Assembly: GCA_020720045.1 (NCBI GenBank) | Contig: DYPH01000006.1 | Location: 28,762 to 92,761 of the forward strand | Source: Sorangium cellulosum | GTDB lineage: Bacteria > Myxococcota_A > Polyangia > Polyangiales > Polyangiaceae | Reading direction: 5' to 3' | DNA length: 64,000 nt | Position numbers and translations under genes: made by a program | In this document: positions 41,315 through 50,842 of the stretch, piece after piece | Layout: each line of letters opens with the position of its first letter | Numbering within the stretch: position 1 is the first letter of the stretch | The notes under the pieces: model-generated | The model's input: only the letters and a program-made list of their open reading frames with translations | Told to the model about the DNA's origin: nothing | Database searches by the model: none

Positions 41315-42924
41315 GCAGCAATCGCTCGAACAATTCAAACTCAAACCCCGATTTGCTTCGGTCGGGGCCGGTATCTCGTGCTGAGGACTCGGGCATCTTG
41401 ACGACGCTTCAGTCGGAAGATGTCGTCTCCACAGACCCGGTATTCGGAAAATATAGCCTGCTCGGCGTCCTCGGTTCCGGAGGGATGGCGACCGTCTATC
41501 TGGCCGTCGCCGACGGTCCAGAAGGGTTCCGGAAGCTCTGCGTCGTCAAGACGATGAAAGAGGAGGTTGCCGCCGATGACGACTTCCGCGCGATGTTCCT
41601 CGATGAGGCGCGCCTCGCCGCACGCCTCAATCATCCGCACATCGTCCAGACCTACGAGGTCGACGAGCTCGAGGGGCACCTGTTCCTCGCCATGGAGTAC
41701 GTTGAAGGGCAGCCGCTCCACCGTATTTTGCGCCGCATCCCCTTCGAGCGATTCCCGCTCAGTGCGAAAATCCGCATTCTTGCAGACGTCCTTGAGGCGC
41801 TCTCCTACGCGCACAGCCTCGCCGATTTCGACGGCGCGCCGCTCGGGATCGTCCACCGGGACATTTCTCCCCACAACGTCATTGTCGGTTACGACGGTCG
41901 CGTGAAGCTCCTTGATTTCGGGATCGCGAAGTCGGCGGCCGCCGAACAAATGACCCAAGCGGGGATCGTCAAAGGGAAAGTCGGCTACATGGCTCCTGAG
42001 CAGGCGTGCCTCGACCGCGTCGACGCCCGGGCCGACGTCTTCCCCGTCGGGGTGATGCTTTGGGAGTGTGTGACGGGCCGACGCTTCGTCGATCCGAAGG
42101 CCGCGCGCGAAGTCCTCGGTGCGCGAATTGCCGGGACGGAAGCGCGACTTTCTCAAGAACCAGGCATAGATCCCGAACTTGCTCGCATGTGTGACCGCGC
42201 CATGGCGACCCGCGTCGATGAGCGCTACTCGGATGCCGCCGCCTTCCAGACCGACCTCGAGGCCTGGCTCACCGCTCACCCAGCGCCGCCCCGGAAGGTC
42301 TGGTCGCAGACGATCGCCGAGCTCTTTGGACCGGAGCGAAAAAAGCTGCAAGCGGTCATTGAGCAGCGAATGTCTGAGCGTTTGTCGAGCACTTCGCGGC
42401 CGGTGCTTTCCGCGTCTGGGGTGCTCCGGGCATCGACGCTCGCTCAACGCGCCATCCGTCCCGGCGATACCGGGTGGGGCGCGACTGGATCCCACTCTCG
42501 TTCCGCGCGTTCCGCGAGCGCCAAGGTTGTTACGGTGCCCCCGCCGGAATCGAAGGGCCGCGGGGTGCTCGTCGCAGCGGCGGCGATCGGCCTCTTGATC
42601 GCGGGCGCAGGCGGGTTTGCCGCTTCTCGAATGATGGGGAAGAACGCGAGCGCGAGCGAGGGAGTGGCGTCGCTTGCCAGCAGCAGTGCGTCGCCGGCAC
42701 CGACCGCTGCGGCCGCCCCGCCGTCGGCACTGGCCAGCGCTTCCGCGACGCCGCCAGGAACGGCAATTTTGCCGCCCACGGCGCCCACCGTACAAACAGC
42801 ACCGACCGCTGCTGGCAAAGTGCCGCTGTTCCACGGCACAAAGCCGGTTGATACCGCCACGAAGACGACGCCCAAGCCCGGCGGAACGCGCTCGCTCGAT
42901 GAAAAGGATCCCTATGCTCCGTGA
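41311..42924 (+). CDS. Membrane-anchored Ser/Thr protein kinase
   Basis: 537 residues. Kinase domain ~48-320: GSGGMATVYLAVADG (Gly loop), VVKTM (Lys), HRDISPHNVIV (catalytic loop), DFGIAKSAAA (Mg loop) and MAPEQ. ISPHN in place of LKPEN is frequent in myxobacterial kinases. A juxtamembrane linker is followed by one helix (GVLVAAAAIGLLIAGAGGFAAS, ~415-437) and an exported Ser/Ala/Pro-rich tail. It is translationally tied to the lipoprotein before it and overlaps the TPR/PEGA gene after it by 11 bp. Confidence 0.93.
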   Translation: MSSNRSNNSNSNPDLLRSGPVSRAEDSGILTTLQSEDVVSTDPVFGKYSLLGVLGSGGMATVYLAVADGPEGFRKLCVVKTMKEEVAADDDFRAMFLDEARLAARLNHPHIVQTYEVDELEGHLFLAMEYVEGQPLHRILRRIPFERFPLSAKIRILADVLEALSYAHSLADFDGAPLGIVHRDISPHNVIVGYDGRVKLLDFGIAKSAAAEQMTQAGIVKGKVGYMAPEQACLDRVDARADVFPVGVMLWECVTGRRFVDPKAAREVLGARIAGTEARLSQEPGIDPELARMCDRAMATRVDERYSDAAAFQTDLEAWLTAHPAPPRKVWSQTIAELFGPERKKLQAVIEQRMSERLSSTSRPVLSASGVLRASTLAQRAIRPGDTGWGATGSHSRSARSASAKVVTVPPPESKGRGVLVAAAAIGLLIAGAGGFAASRMMGKNASASEGVASLASSSASPAPTAAAAPPSALASASATPPGTAILPPTAPTVQTAPTAAGKVPLFHGTKPVDTATKTTPKPGGTRSLDEKDPYAP

Positions 42925-43927
42925 GGTTCCGAAGGTGCGTTCTCTGGTGGTTTCCGCGACGTCTTTGGTCGTTTTTGCAGGTGTACTTTGCACGCACGGG
43001 ACCGCATTTGCCCAGGCTCCTGCGACCGGTACGCCTTCCGTCGAAGAGGGGAGAATCCGATTTGTTCGCGGGATCGACCTGTACAAAGAAGGGAATTTTC
43101 GGGCGGCGCTCGCCGAGTTTCGCGCCGCAGATAGCGCTGCGCCGAACTGGAAAATTGCCTACAATCTTGGGCAGACGCTCTTTCAGTTGCAGGAATACGC
43201 AGGGGCCGTTTCTGCATTTGAGCGTTACCTCACGGAGGGGGCCGACAAGGTCCCCCCCGAGCGCCGCGAAGAGGTCGAAGCCGATCTCGCCAAGCTCCGT
43301 CCGCGCGTCGCGCAGGTGACCGTGACGGTGAACGTGCCGAGTGCGGAGGTTCTCGTTGACGACGAAAGCCAAGGGAATCTGCCGCGTGCGACGCCGCTGC
43401 TCCTCTCGGCGGGGCGCCGAAAAATCACTGTAAATGCCCATGATTACTTGAGCGAGACGCGGGTGATCGACCTCGCAGGGGCGACGTCGCCGACGGTCCC
43501 CTTCGAACTCAAGCCGATTCGAGTCACGACGACGGTGACGCCCACCGAGCCGAAGGAGACGCCGCGACCGCTGCCGCCCCCTCCCCCTCCGCCGAGCCGC
43601 ACACCGCTCTGGATCGGGCTCGGTGCGACGGTCGTTCTTGGCGGCGCGACGACCTTCTTCGGCCTTCGAACGGCAAGCAAAAACAGCGATTTCGATGCGG
43701 TTCTCAACACGCCCGGCGCAACGCGCAAATCGGTGGATGATGCACGTAGTTCCGTGCGTTCCTCGGCGCTTGTGACCGACGTCCTCGGCGGAGCTACCAT
43801 CGTTGCCGCCGGCCTCACGATCTACGCGCTCGTCGCGACCGCCCCAAAAACTGAGCAAGAAGCGGCGAAACCGGGCGTCACCGCGTTCGTTGGCCCTGCT
43901 TCGCTCGGTCTTTCCGGGCGCTTCTAG
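42914..43927 (+). CDS. Exported TPR and PEGA-like protein
   Basis: 337 residues from ATG 42914. A Sec signal (LVVSATSLVVFAGVLCTHGTAFA) precedes a TPR pair (EGNFRAALAEFRAADSAAPNWKIAYNLGQTLFQ). A PEGA-like beta domain follows (VTVTVNVPSAEVLVDDESQG... SAGRRKITVNAHDY), then polyproline and two helices near the C-terminus. This architecture is recurrent beside myxobacterial kinases, suggesting an envelope partner or target of the kinase. It overlaps the kinase stop and converges with fhs, 3 bp away. Confidence 0.82.
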   Translation: MLREVPKVRSLVVSATSLVVFAGVLCTHGTAFAQAPATGTPSVEEGRIRFVRGIDLYKEGNFRAALAEFRAADSAAPNWKIAYNLGQTLFQLQEYAGAVSAFERYLTEGADKVPPERREEVEADLAKLRPRVAQVTVTVNVPSAEVLVDDESQGNLPRATPLLLSAGRRKITVNAHDYLSETRVIDLAGATSPTVPFELKPIRVTTTVTPTEPKETPRPLPPPPPPPSRTPLWIGLGATVVLGGATTFFGLRTASKNSDFDAVLNTPGATRKSVDDARSSVRSSALVTDVLGGATIVAAGLTIYALVATAPKTEQEAAKPGVTAFVGPASLGLSGRF

Positions 43928-43930
43928 CGC

Positions 43931-45601
43931 CTATTCGTTTTGCATGAGGCCGCGGATCGTTCCGTCGGCCTCAATGCGTACGTTCGCAGCAGCGGGGACG
44001 CGCGGAAGGCCGGGCATCGTCATCACGTCCCCGGTCAGCGCCACAAGAAATCCGGCGCCAGCGGCGAGCCGAACTTCGCGGACCGTCACCGCGAAATCTT
44101 CCGGTCGTCCGGCCGCTTTCGGGTCGTCGCTCAAGGAGAGTTGCGTCTTCGCCATACAGATTGGCAGTCCGGACGCTCCGAGCTTTTCGATGCGCGCTAG
44201 GTCGCTCTTCGCGCGCGCCGTGAATACGACTTCCCGGGCGCCGTAGACGGCTTTAGCGAGGGCGTTCATCTTCGCGGCCGGCGTCTCATCGAGCCGGTAG
44301 GAGAACGTTGCTGCCGGCGGGTTCGCGTCGGTCGCATCGGCGACTTCTGCAACAACATCGGCGAGTTCCAGGCAGCCTTCACCGCCGCGACCGAAACCCT
44401 CAGAAAGGGCGACGCGACCCCCTTTTTCGGCGACGCGGGCTCGCAGAAAGGCGAGTTCTTCCTCGGAATCTTGGGGAAAACGATTCACGGCGACGACCGT
44501 CGGAAGGCCGTAGAAAGCGGCCGTTTCGAGGTGCTTGTCGAGGTGGGGAAGGCCCTTTTCCAACGCGGAAAGATTGGCGAGTGCCGCTTCTTTGACGGGC
44601 GCGCCACCGTGCATCTTGAGGGCGCGGAGCGTTACAACCAAGACGAGCATGCGGGGGAAAATTCCGGCATTTCGACATTTGATATCGAGGAACTTTTCTC
44701 CACCGAGATCGAAGCCAAAACCGGCCTCCGTGATCGCGTAGTCGCCGTAGTGCATCGCGAGCTTCGTCGCGAGGATGCTGTTGCAGCCGTGGGCGATGTT
44801 CGCGAAGGGGCCGGCGTGCACAAAGGCGGGGCCCCCTTCCGTCGTCTGGACGAGGTTTGGCGCAAGCGCATCGCGCAGGAGGGCGGTCATTGCGACGGCG
44901 GCCCCGAGATCGCCGGCGGTGATTGGCGCTCCCGCTTCCGATTCGCCGACGACGATGCGCGCGAGTCGGGCTTGCAAGTCTTGGAGATCGCTTGCCAAAG
45001 CGAGGATCGCCATCACCTCACTCGCGGCGGTGATGTCGAAGCGCTCCTGGCGGGGGATGCCGCCGGTCTTTCCGCCGAGGCCGACGATGACCTCGCGGAG
45101 GGCGCGGTCGTTCATGTCGAGGGCTCGCCCCCAGCGGACGGTCCGCGCATCGAGGAGGCCCTTGTCTCCGACGGGGAGCTTGAAGTGAAGGGCGTTATCG
45201 ATGAGCGCAGAGAGGAGATTGTGTGCGGCGGTGATTGCGTGAATATCGCCAGTAAAATGAAGATTGATGTCTTCCGCGGGGACGAGCTGTGCCTTCCCGC
45301 CACCGGTGCCGCCCCCCTTCACGCCAAACACGGGGCCCAGGGAGGGCTCGCGGAGGGCAAGTACCGCATTTTTCCCGCGGCGCTGCATGCCCAAGGCGAG
45401 GGAGATGCTCGTTGTCGTCTTCCCTTCGCCGGCCGGTGTCGGGTTGATCGCCGAGACGAGGATCAATCGACCTTTCCCTCGCGCCGGAGTGGCGAGCGCA
45501 GCGAGATCAATCTTCGCTTTCCCGCGGCCGTAGGGGACGAAATGTTCCGGCGCGAGTCCGAGATCTTGAGCTACTTCATGGAGCGGTCGCGGGGCGTGCA
45601 T
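43931..45601 (-). CDS. fhs: Formate--tetrahydrofolate ligase
   Basis: 556 residues, the normal length. The P-loop is PTPAGEGKTTTSISLALG, followed by LREPSLGPVFGVKGGGTGGG and HFTGDIHAITAAHNLLSALIDN, all family signatures. FDITAASEVMAILALA and EAGFGFDLGGEKFLDIKCR are intact. It makes 10-formyl-THF from formate, ATP and THF, feeding purine and one-carbon metabolism. It starts with ATG and lies 42 bp after sdhC on the same strand. No folD or other one-carbon gene is nearby. Confidence 0.98.
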   Translation of the reverse strand: MHAPRPLHEVAQDLGLAPEHFVPYGRGKAKIDLAALATPARGKGRLILVSAINPTPAGEGKTTTSISLALGMQRRGKNAVLALREPSLGPVFGVKGGGTGGGKAQLVPAEDINLHFTGDIHAITAAHNLLSALIDNALHFKLPVGDKGLLDARTVRWGRALDMNDRALREVIVGLGGKTGGIPRQERFDITAASEVMAILALASDLQDLQARLARIVVGESEAGAPITAGDLGAAVAMTALLRDALAPNLVQTTEGGPAFVHAGPFANIAHGCNSILATKLAMHYGDYAITEAGFGFDLGGEKFLDIKCRNAGIFPRMLVLVVTLRALKMHGGAPVKEAALANLSALEKGLPHLDKHLETAAFYGLPTVVAVNRFPQDSEEELAFLRARVAEKGGRVALSEGFGRGGEGCLELADVVAEVADATDANPPAATFSYRLDETPAAKMNALAKAVYGAREVVFTARAKSDLARIEKLGASGLPICMAKTQLSLSDDPKAAGRPEDFAVTVREVRLAAGAGFLVALTGDVMTMPGLPRVPAAANVRIEADGTIRGLMQNE

Positions 45602-45643
45602 GATGGCGCACCCTACGCGGGAATGGCGCCGCCGAGTAGCCCT

Positions 45644-46291
45644 TCACACCCGGAAGAGGCCGGTGGCGAGGTGGAGGACGGTCGCTGCACCGACGAAAAA
45701 GAGCATCGTTCCGAGGGCGCCCGCCGCCCACGCTACACGGCGCTGGGCCGGGCGGGTGACGACGAGGCCGAAGCTCTGCGTCGCCCCAACGAGCCCATTT
45801 GAGAAGTGAAAAGCGGTCGCTGCGAGCCCGACCAAATAGGCAATCGCCCGGACGGGGACGCCGAAGGTCAATCGGCCAAAGGAGGAGGCGAGGAGGTCGT
45901 AGAAGTCGCCGTCATCGAGGCCGCCGATCGCCTTTTGGACGCGGAGCTCCCAGAGATGAACAAGCAAAAACAACAGGATAACTATGCCAGACGCCCGCTG
46001 GAGGTAGTAGGCCCAGTTGCGACCATAGGGGTACTTATCGACGTTTGTTTTGGCGTTCCGGGCGATGAAAATGCCGTAGACCGCGTGGAACGCGAGCGGG
46101 AGAAAAATGCCAAAGATCTCGAGGGCCCAGAGGCCGGGGAGGGCTTGGATTTCACCGACGGCTGCATCGAAATGGGCGCGCCCACCGAGGGCGGCCGCGT
46201 TCGTCCACACGTGCTCGACGAAAAACAGCGACAGCGGCACGACGCCGGTAAGCGCATGCAGGCGGCGCAGGAGGAACGGGGTTCGACGCAC
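45644..46291 (-). CDS. sdhC: Succinate dehydrogenase cytochrome b558 subunit
   Basis: 215 residues, five membrane helices. The B. subtilis-type layout is clear: LLRRLHALTGVVPLSLFFVEHVWTN with the first heme His, FHAVYGIF, a second-helix region YYLQRASGIVILLFLLVHLWEL, and AFHFSNGLVGATQSFGLV. Several conserved His provide two-heme ligation. It should anchor SdhAB and reduce menaquinone. It lies ~19 kb from sdhAB (23464-26283), next to fhs, although the three genes usually form one operon (sdhCAB). Confidence 0.92.
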   Translation of the reverse strand: MRRTPFLLRRLHALTGVVPLSLFFVEHVWTNAAALGGRAHFDAAVGEIQALPGLWALEIFGIFLPLAFHAVYGIFIARNAKTNVDKYPYGRNWAYYLQRASGIVILLFLLVHLWELRVQKAIGGLDDGDFYDLLASSFGRLTFGVPVRAIAYLVGLAATAFHFSNGLVGATQSFGLVVTRPAQRRVAWAAGALGTMLFFVGAATVLHLATGLFRV

Positions 46292-46495
46292 AGCGCCACC
46301 ATGCCAGAGGGGGGCGGTCGGGGCTAGCGTCGTCGCGGGGGCCGGGCGTGATTCCAGTTGACGCGTCGTGGCGAAGCTCTATCCTGCCCACCGCGCGCGA
46401 GCGGCCGGGGCTTTTCCCGTCCGCGACGCGTCCGTCCGCGAAGCGGGAAACGGCGTGTCGTTCGTGCAGACGCATTTTTCCGACAGGAGATGGCC

Positions 46496-46822
46496 GTGGA
46501 CATCCAGAAGCTCTTCAACGACGAACTCCCCGCCGCACTCGCCAAGAACGCGGAAGACGCCCGCACCATCGGCGGCAAGTTCCAGATCAACGTCACCGGC
46601 GCCGGCGAATGGCACCTCGACGCGACCGCGACCGGCCCGGCGCTCAAGTCCGGTCAGGACACCGCCGACGTCACCATCACGCTCGCCTCGGAAGATTTCG
46701 AGAAGCTTCTTGAGAACCCCCAGGCGAACAGCATGCAGCTCTTCTTCGCTGGCAAGCTCAAGGTCGCCGGGAACCAGGTTCTCGCGATGAAGCTCCCGAA
46801 GCTCTTCGGCTACAAGGCCTGA
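46496..46822 (+). CDS. SCP2 sterol-carrier-like protein
   Basis: 108 residues, about the size of an SCP2 domain. FNDELPAALAKNAEDARTIGG, then GEWHLDATATGPALKSGQ and ITLASEDFEKLLENPQANSMQLFFAGKLKVAGNQVLAMKLPKLF match the family. It binds a lipid in a hydrophobic tunnel. AGGAG at 46485-46489 directly abuts the ATG at 46490, so the GTG at 46496, six bases on, is the better start. A terminator follows at 46850. Confidence 0.88.
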   Translation: MDIQKLFNDELPAALAKNAEDARTIGGKFQINVTGAGEWHLDATATGPALKSGQDTADVTITLASEDFEKLLENPQANSMQLFFAGKLKVAGNQVLAMKLPKLFGYKA

Positions 46823-46849
46823 GACGATCCGCCCCACGGCGGAACGGAA

Positions 46850-46893
46850 AGACGCGCCCCGGTTGCAAAGCCGGTTGGCGCGTCTCTCTTTTT
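46850..46893 (+). terminator. Rho-independent terminator after the SCP2 gene
   Basis: AGACGCGCC pairs with GGCGCGTCT around a loop that contains its own small stem (CCGG..CCGG), followed by CTCTTTTTG. It starts 27 bp after the stop codon and also shields the minus-strand gene ending at 46921. Confidence 0.85.
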
Positions 46894-46920
46894 GTGGTGT
46901 TCTTTTTGTAAGAAACTTCG

Positions 46921-48042
46921 CTACTTGTCGCTCTTTGGGGCGAACTTGCGGAGCTCCTCGACGAGCTCCCAGTCGGCGACGAGGCGCTTGCGCAGGAGGA
47001 CCGAAAGGAGTGCCCCGACGAGCGGCTCCCAGTCGACATGGCCCGCCTCCGCCGACTTTCCCGACGAGAGCGCGCGGAGCGTTGCGACGAGTTCGAGGGC
47101 GGTCCGTTCGCGGCCTGCGGTGCTCTCGGCGCCGGCGCGTTCGGGGACGAAGACGGTTGTACCGTCGAGGAGAGTCACCCGTCGCCCGCGCTTCTTGCGC
47201 GCTTCGCCGCCCGGAGCGACGCCGGAGGGGAGAGCCCGTGGGCCGCCGAGCGCTGGGTCGCTCCCCTTGGCCTCGGGGCCGGTGAGCACGAGGACGTCGG
47301 CAGGGACGGTGACCGGCGACGCCTCGCTGAGGGCGGGGGCCGGCTCGACGTCATCGTCATCTCCTCGAAAGGAATGGACTTCGTCGGGGACCATGCTGTC
47401 GAAGGAGATGGCGACCGGCGGAACGGGACTCTCGGCGTCGGTGAACGTCGGGCCGGGGGGTGGCGTCGGCTCGAGGATCGCGCCGAGCTCATCGAGACCG
47501 ACTTCTTGCGGCCCTTCAGGAAATGGGCGCGCCTCCGAGGACGGGGGAATCGCGCTTGGCGAACCGAGGACAGCGGGGGCCGGCTCGCCGATTCCGTAGT
47601 AAATACGAATGGCTGCGCGGACGTCGGTGCGGGAGGCGATCATCGGCTTCACGCGAAGGCCGGTCACCTCTTGGATCGCCTCGACGGCGCCATCGACGAG
47701 CGGATCTTCCATGGCGACGATGAGCGTGTCCCCCTCGCCGCGGCGGCTCCGCACCAAAATGGGAACAAGTCCGAAGCGATCGGCCAGTTCGCCAGGGACG
47801 AGATCGAGGAGGGGCCGCGAGAATTCGACGTGGTGGAGCGAAACCCACGGCACGCTGAGCTGCTTCGAGAGGACCTGGGTCAGCAGGGGCTCGCTCACGA
47901 GGCCACGCTCGACGAGGACCTGTCCGAGCTTCTGCCCGGGCGCTCGCGGCAATTTCAAGGCGAGATCGAGTTGGTCCGGCGTCAGGACCTTGGCTTCCAA
48001 AAGGAGCTCGCCGAGCTTCGGTTTCGTCACGGCGCCGAGCAT
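46921..48042 (-). CDS. GspE/PilB N-terminal (MshEN-type) domain protein
   Basis: 373 residues. The first ~150 match the N-terminal domain of type II secretion/pilus ATPases: LGELLLEAKVLTPDQLDLALKL, LVERGLVSEPLLTQVLSKQLSVPWVSL, LADRFGLVPILV and LIVAMEDPLVDGAVEAIQEVTGL. The ATPase core is absent. A long acidic/Pro linker leads to a C-terminal helical part (LLSVLLRKRLVADWELVEELRKF). Stand-alone domains of this kind often bind c-di-GMP in relatives, but I cannot confirm the residues here. The start at 48042 gives the normal N-terminus. It is divergent from the kinase at 48179 (136 bp). Confidence 0.82.
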   Translation of the reverse strand: MLGAVTKPKLGELLLEAKVLTPDQLDLALKLPRAPGQKLGQVLVERGLVSEPLLTQVLSKQLSVPWVSLHHVEFSRPLLDLVPGELADRFGLVPILVRSRRGEGDTLIVAMEDPLVDGAVEAIQEVTGLRVKPMIASRTDVRAAIRIYYGIGEPAPAVLGSPSAIPPSSEARPFPEGPQEVGLDELGAILEPTPPPGPTFTDAESPVPPVAISFDSMVPDEVHSFRGDDDDVEPAPALSEASPVTVPADVLVLTGPEAKGSDPALGGPRALPSGVAPGGEARKKRGRRVTLLDGTTVFVPERAGAESTAGRERTALELVATLRALSSGKSAEAGHVDWEPLVGALLSVLLRKRLVADWELVEELRKFAPKSDK

Positions 48043-48178
48043 ACCTGAACCTCGGACCAGGCGACGACGGCAAACAGGCCTTCCTTCAGCGAGATCCTGC
48101 CGGTCAGGAAATGCATCTGCCGAGCGCTTGAAGAAAGACCGTGCGCAAACAGCGCCTGTGGTACGACTGGTACCCACG

Positions 48179-50842
48179 ATGCGGGCGTGCCCTCAGTGCA
48201 GCTTTCCGTGCGAAGAAGCACACAAGTTCTGCCCGACCTGCGGCTACCCCATTTCCAAGGTAGCCACGCAGAACGACGATCCGCTCGTCGGGCGTACGCT
48301 TCCTGGCGGCTATGTGATCTTGGAGCTGGTCGGCGTTGGCGGCATGGGCCGCGTCTACCGCGCCGAACAGACGAACCTGGGGCGCACCGTCGCCGTCAAG
48401 ATCGTCCATCCCCACCTCGGCGGCGAGGAGAGCGCAGCGGCGCGGTTCATCACGGAAGCGCGCGCGGCGAGTTCGCTGAACCATCCGAACTCGGTCAGCG
48501 TCATCGACTTCGGCAAGACCGAAGACGACCAGCTCTATCTCGTCATGGAATTCCTGCGCGGGAAGGACCTCGCCCGCGTCCAGTACGAGGAGGGGCCGCT
48601 CCCTTTCCGTAGGATTATCAACGTCCTCCGCCAGGTGCTCGCGGCGCTCTCCGAAGCGCATGCGCTCGGGATCATCCATCGCGATCTGAAGCCGGAAAAC
48701 GTCGTCCTTGAGCCGAATCGCCAAGGGGGCGACTTCGTGAAGGTCGTCGATTTCGGCTTGGCGAAAATTCACGACAATTCGCCAGGTATCACGAACCCCG
48801 GCATCGTCTGCGGCACCCCCGAATACATGAGCCCCGAGCAGGGGCGTGGCGATCCGCTTGATGCGCGCAGCGACGTCTACGCGATGGGGATCATCCTCTA
48901 CCAACTCCTGACGAACCAGCTCCCCTTCGAGGCGGAGAACGGCGCGCAGGTCGTGCTGATGCACATCAACGAGCCGCCGATCGACCCTCGGCAGCTCGTC
49001 CCCGAGCGGGAAATTCCGACGCCGCTCGCCGAAGCGTGCCTCACGGCGCTCGCCAAGGAGCCCTCAAAGCGCTTCCAGGATGCCGATGCCTTTTCGGCGA
49101 CCCTCGGCGAAGTCCTCGGCGATCTCGAAGGTCTCGCGCGATCCCGGGCTTCGGTCGCCTGTGGAGCCTGCTCGGCACGAAACCCGGCGCGGCAGAAGTT
49201 TTGCGGCGAGTGTGGCGCCCCCCTCGACGGCGATGCGATCCCCTCGGTGCGGCCGGCGGCCCCTCCGTCTTCCCAGATCCGTGCGGGGAAGCGAACGACG
49301 GAACCGGCGCGCGCCCTCGCATTCGTCGAGCGCGATCTCGATCTTCGCTGGCTTGAGCACCAGCTGAAAGGGGCCCGGGACTCGTTTGCCGGGGCGCGGA
49401 TTGTCGCCGATTCGGGAGGCGGGAAAACACGCGCACTTGCTGAGTTTTCTGCGCGAGTTCGCCAGGCCGGTGGCATCGTCGCCACCACCGCTGCCGACCC
49501 GTGGGGGGCCGATGTCGGCTTCTATGCGATCCGTCGCGTCGTCATCTCGCTCGCCGGGCTCCCGGCGAACGGCGGCACCGTCGCCGACTGGGGTGCGGTC
49601 GGCACGGAGGCGCTCGTCGGTCTTCAAGAGATTTTCAACGCGCCGACCAGCGGAGCCAGCGAGCCGCCCGGTCGCCGCCGTTTCGCCGTCGCCGAGGCGC
49701 TCCGCTGGGCGCTCGTACGCGCTTCGAAGGCGAGCCAAGGGCGTCCTGTGGTCGTCCTTGTCGACGACCTCCACCAGATCGACGGCGCCAGCCGCAGCGC
49801 CTTCGCCGCCGTCCTTCAGGAGCCGCCGCTTGTCCCGGGGCTCCTCGTCCTTGCGCATACTCCCGGCTTTACTGAGCCGGCGATCTCGGATGCGCTCGCG
49901 CCCAACCGGCCGCTGCTCGGGCTTTCGCTGCAGGCGGTGGAGCGCGCCCTCGGTGGGCACCCGCTCCCCGCCGGCCTTGGCAACGGCGGGCGTGGCGTCC
50001 CCCCCTTGTATGTAATGGAACTCCTTCGGTTTGTACAGGAGCACGGCGGTCCGCCGCCGCTCCGTATGGCCGACTTGATCGCCGCCCGCGTCGAGCGCCT
50101 CCAGCCGGACGCTCGCCGGGTGCTTCAGGCGATCTGCATCTGGGGCGACGAAGCGCCGCGGGATGCCGTAGGCGCCTTTGTGAGCGACGGCACGCAGGTC
50201 GATGCCGGCCTGGAGGCGCTCGTCGCTGGCGGCTTCGTGACGCTCGGCGAGCGTGGCTATTCGCCGGTCCACCCGCTCCAGCGCGATGTCGTTTTGGCGA
50301 CGATCCCCGTCGAAGTCCGCCGCCAACTCCACGAGCAGGCGGCCGCCTGGGGCGGTGAACACGGGACGCCGATTGAGGCGCTCGCGCTTCATCAATACAA
50401 CGCGCAGAATAGCTTTCAAGCGCTTGTTCTTTTGGAAAAAGTCGCCGCTCGTTGCGCCTCCCGCGGCGACAGCGAAGGGCGTATCGGGGCCCTTCGGCGC
50501 TGCCTGGAGCTCGCCCGCCGCGAGCTCTTCCGGGGCGAGATCGACGAGCCCGAGCGCGCCATGCTCATCTTCAGCCGGAAGCTCGCCGCCGCCCTCGCCG
50601 AGGGGGAGCACTTCACCGACGCCGAGGGCGTTCTTCGCGAAGCGCTCGATATTGCAGCCGCTTCTTCGAGTGACCGCGCCCGCATTTTTGCCGACTTGGC
50701 CAATTTGGCGCTCGGCCGCGAGCGTCGTATGGAAGCGGCCCACTACTACTACGAGGCGGTCGACCTCTCCCGGCGCATCTCCGGCGCCCACGACCTCACC
50801 AAAGTGCTCGCGACCTTGGGGAAGAGCTTCGGAGAAGGCTGA
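48179..50842 (+). CDS. Ser/Thr protein kinase with zinc ribbons and AAA/TPR C-terminus
   Basis: 887 residues. An N-terminal zinc ribbon (CPQCSFPCEEAHKFCPTCG) is followed by a kinase domain ~40-305: GVGGMGRVYRAEQ, VAVKIVHPH, HRDLKPENVV, DFGLAKIHD, GTPEYMSPEQ. A second zinc ribbon (CGACSARNPARQKFCGECG) lies at ~325-345. An ATPase region at ~385-600 has a weak Walker A (DSGGGKTRAL) and VVVLVDDLHQID as Walker B. TPR-like helices fill the rest. This cytosolic kinase-STAND-like fusion would couple a multi-domain regulator to phosphorylation. Its stop overlaps the GNAT gene. Confidence 0.92.
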   Translation: MRACPQCSFPCEEAHKFCPTCGYPISKVATQNDDPLVGRTLPGGYVILELVGVGGMGRVYRAEQTNLGRTVAVKIVHPHLGGEESAAARFITEARAASSLNHPNSVSVIDFGKTEDDQLYLVMEFLRGKDLARVQYEEGPLPFRRIINVLRQVLAALSEAHALGIIHRDLKPENVVLEPNRQGGDFVKVVDFGLAKIHDNSPGITNPGIVCGTPEYMSPEQGRGDPLDARSDVYAMGIILYQLLTNQLPFEAENGAQVVLMHINEPPIDPRQLVPEREIPTPLAEACLTALAKEPSKRFQDADAFSATLGEVLGDLEGLARSRASVACGACSARNPARQKFCGECGAPLDGDAIPSVRPAAPPSSQIRAGKRTTEPARALAFVERDLDLRWLEHQLKGARDSFAGARIVADSGGGKTRALAEFSARVRQAGGIVATTAADPWGADVGFYAIRRVVISLAGLPANGGTVADWGAVGTEALVGLQEIFNAPTSGASEPPGRRRFAVAEALRWALVRASKASQGRPVVVLVDDLHQIDGASRSAFAAVLQEPPLVPGLLVLAHTPGFTEPAISDALAPNRPLLGLSLQAVERALGGHPLPAGLGNGGRGVPPLYVMELLRFVQEHGGPPPLRMADLIAARVERLQPDARRVLQAICIWGDEAPRDAVGAFVSDGTQVDAGLEALVAGGFVTLGERGYSPVHPLQRDVVLATIPVEVRRQLHEQAAAWGGEHGTPIEALALHQYNAQNSFQALVLLEKVAARCASRGDSEGRIGALRRCLELARRELFRGEIDEPERAMLIFSRKLAAALAEGEHFTDAEGVLREALDIAAASSSDRARIFADLANLALGRERRMEAAHYYYEAVDLSRRISGAHDLTKVLATLGKSFGEG

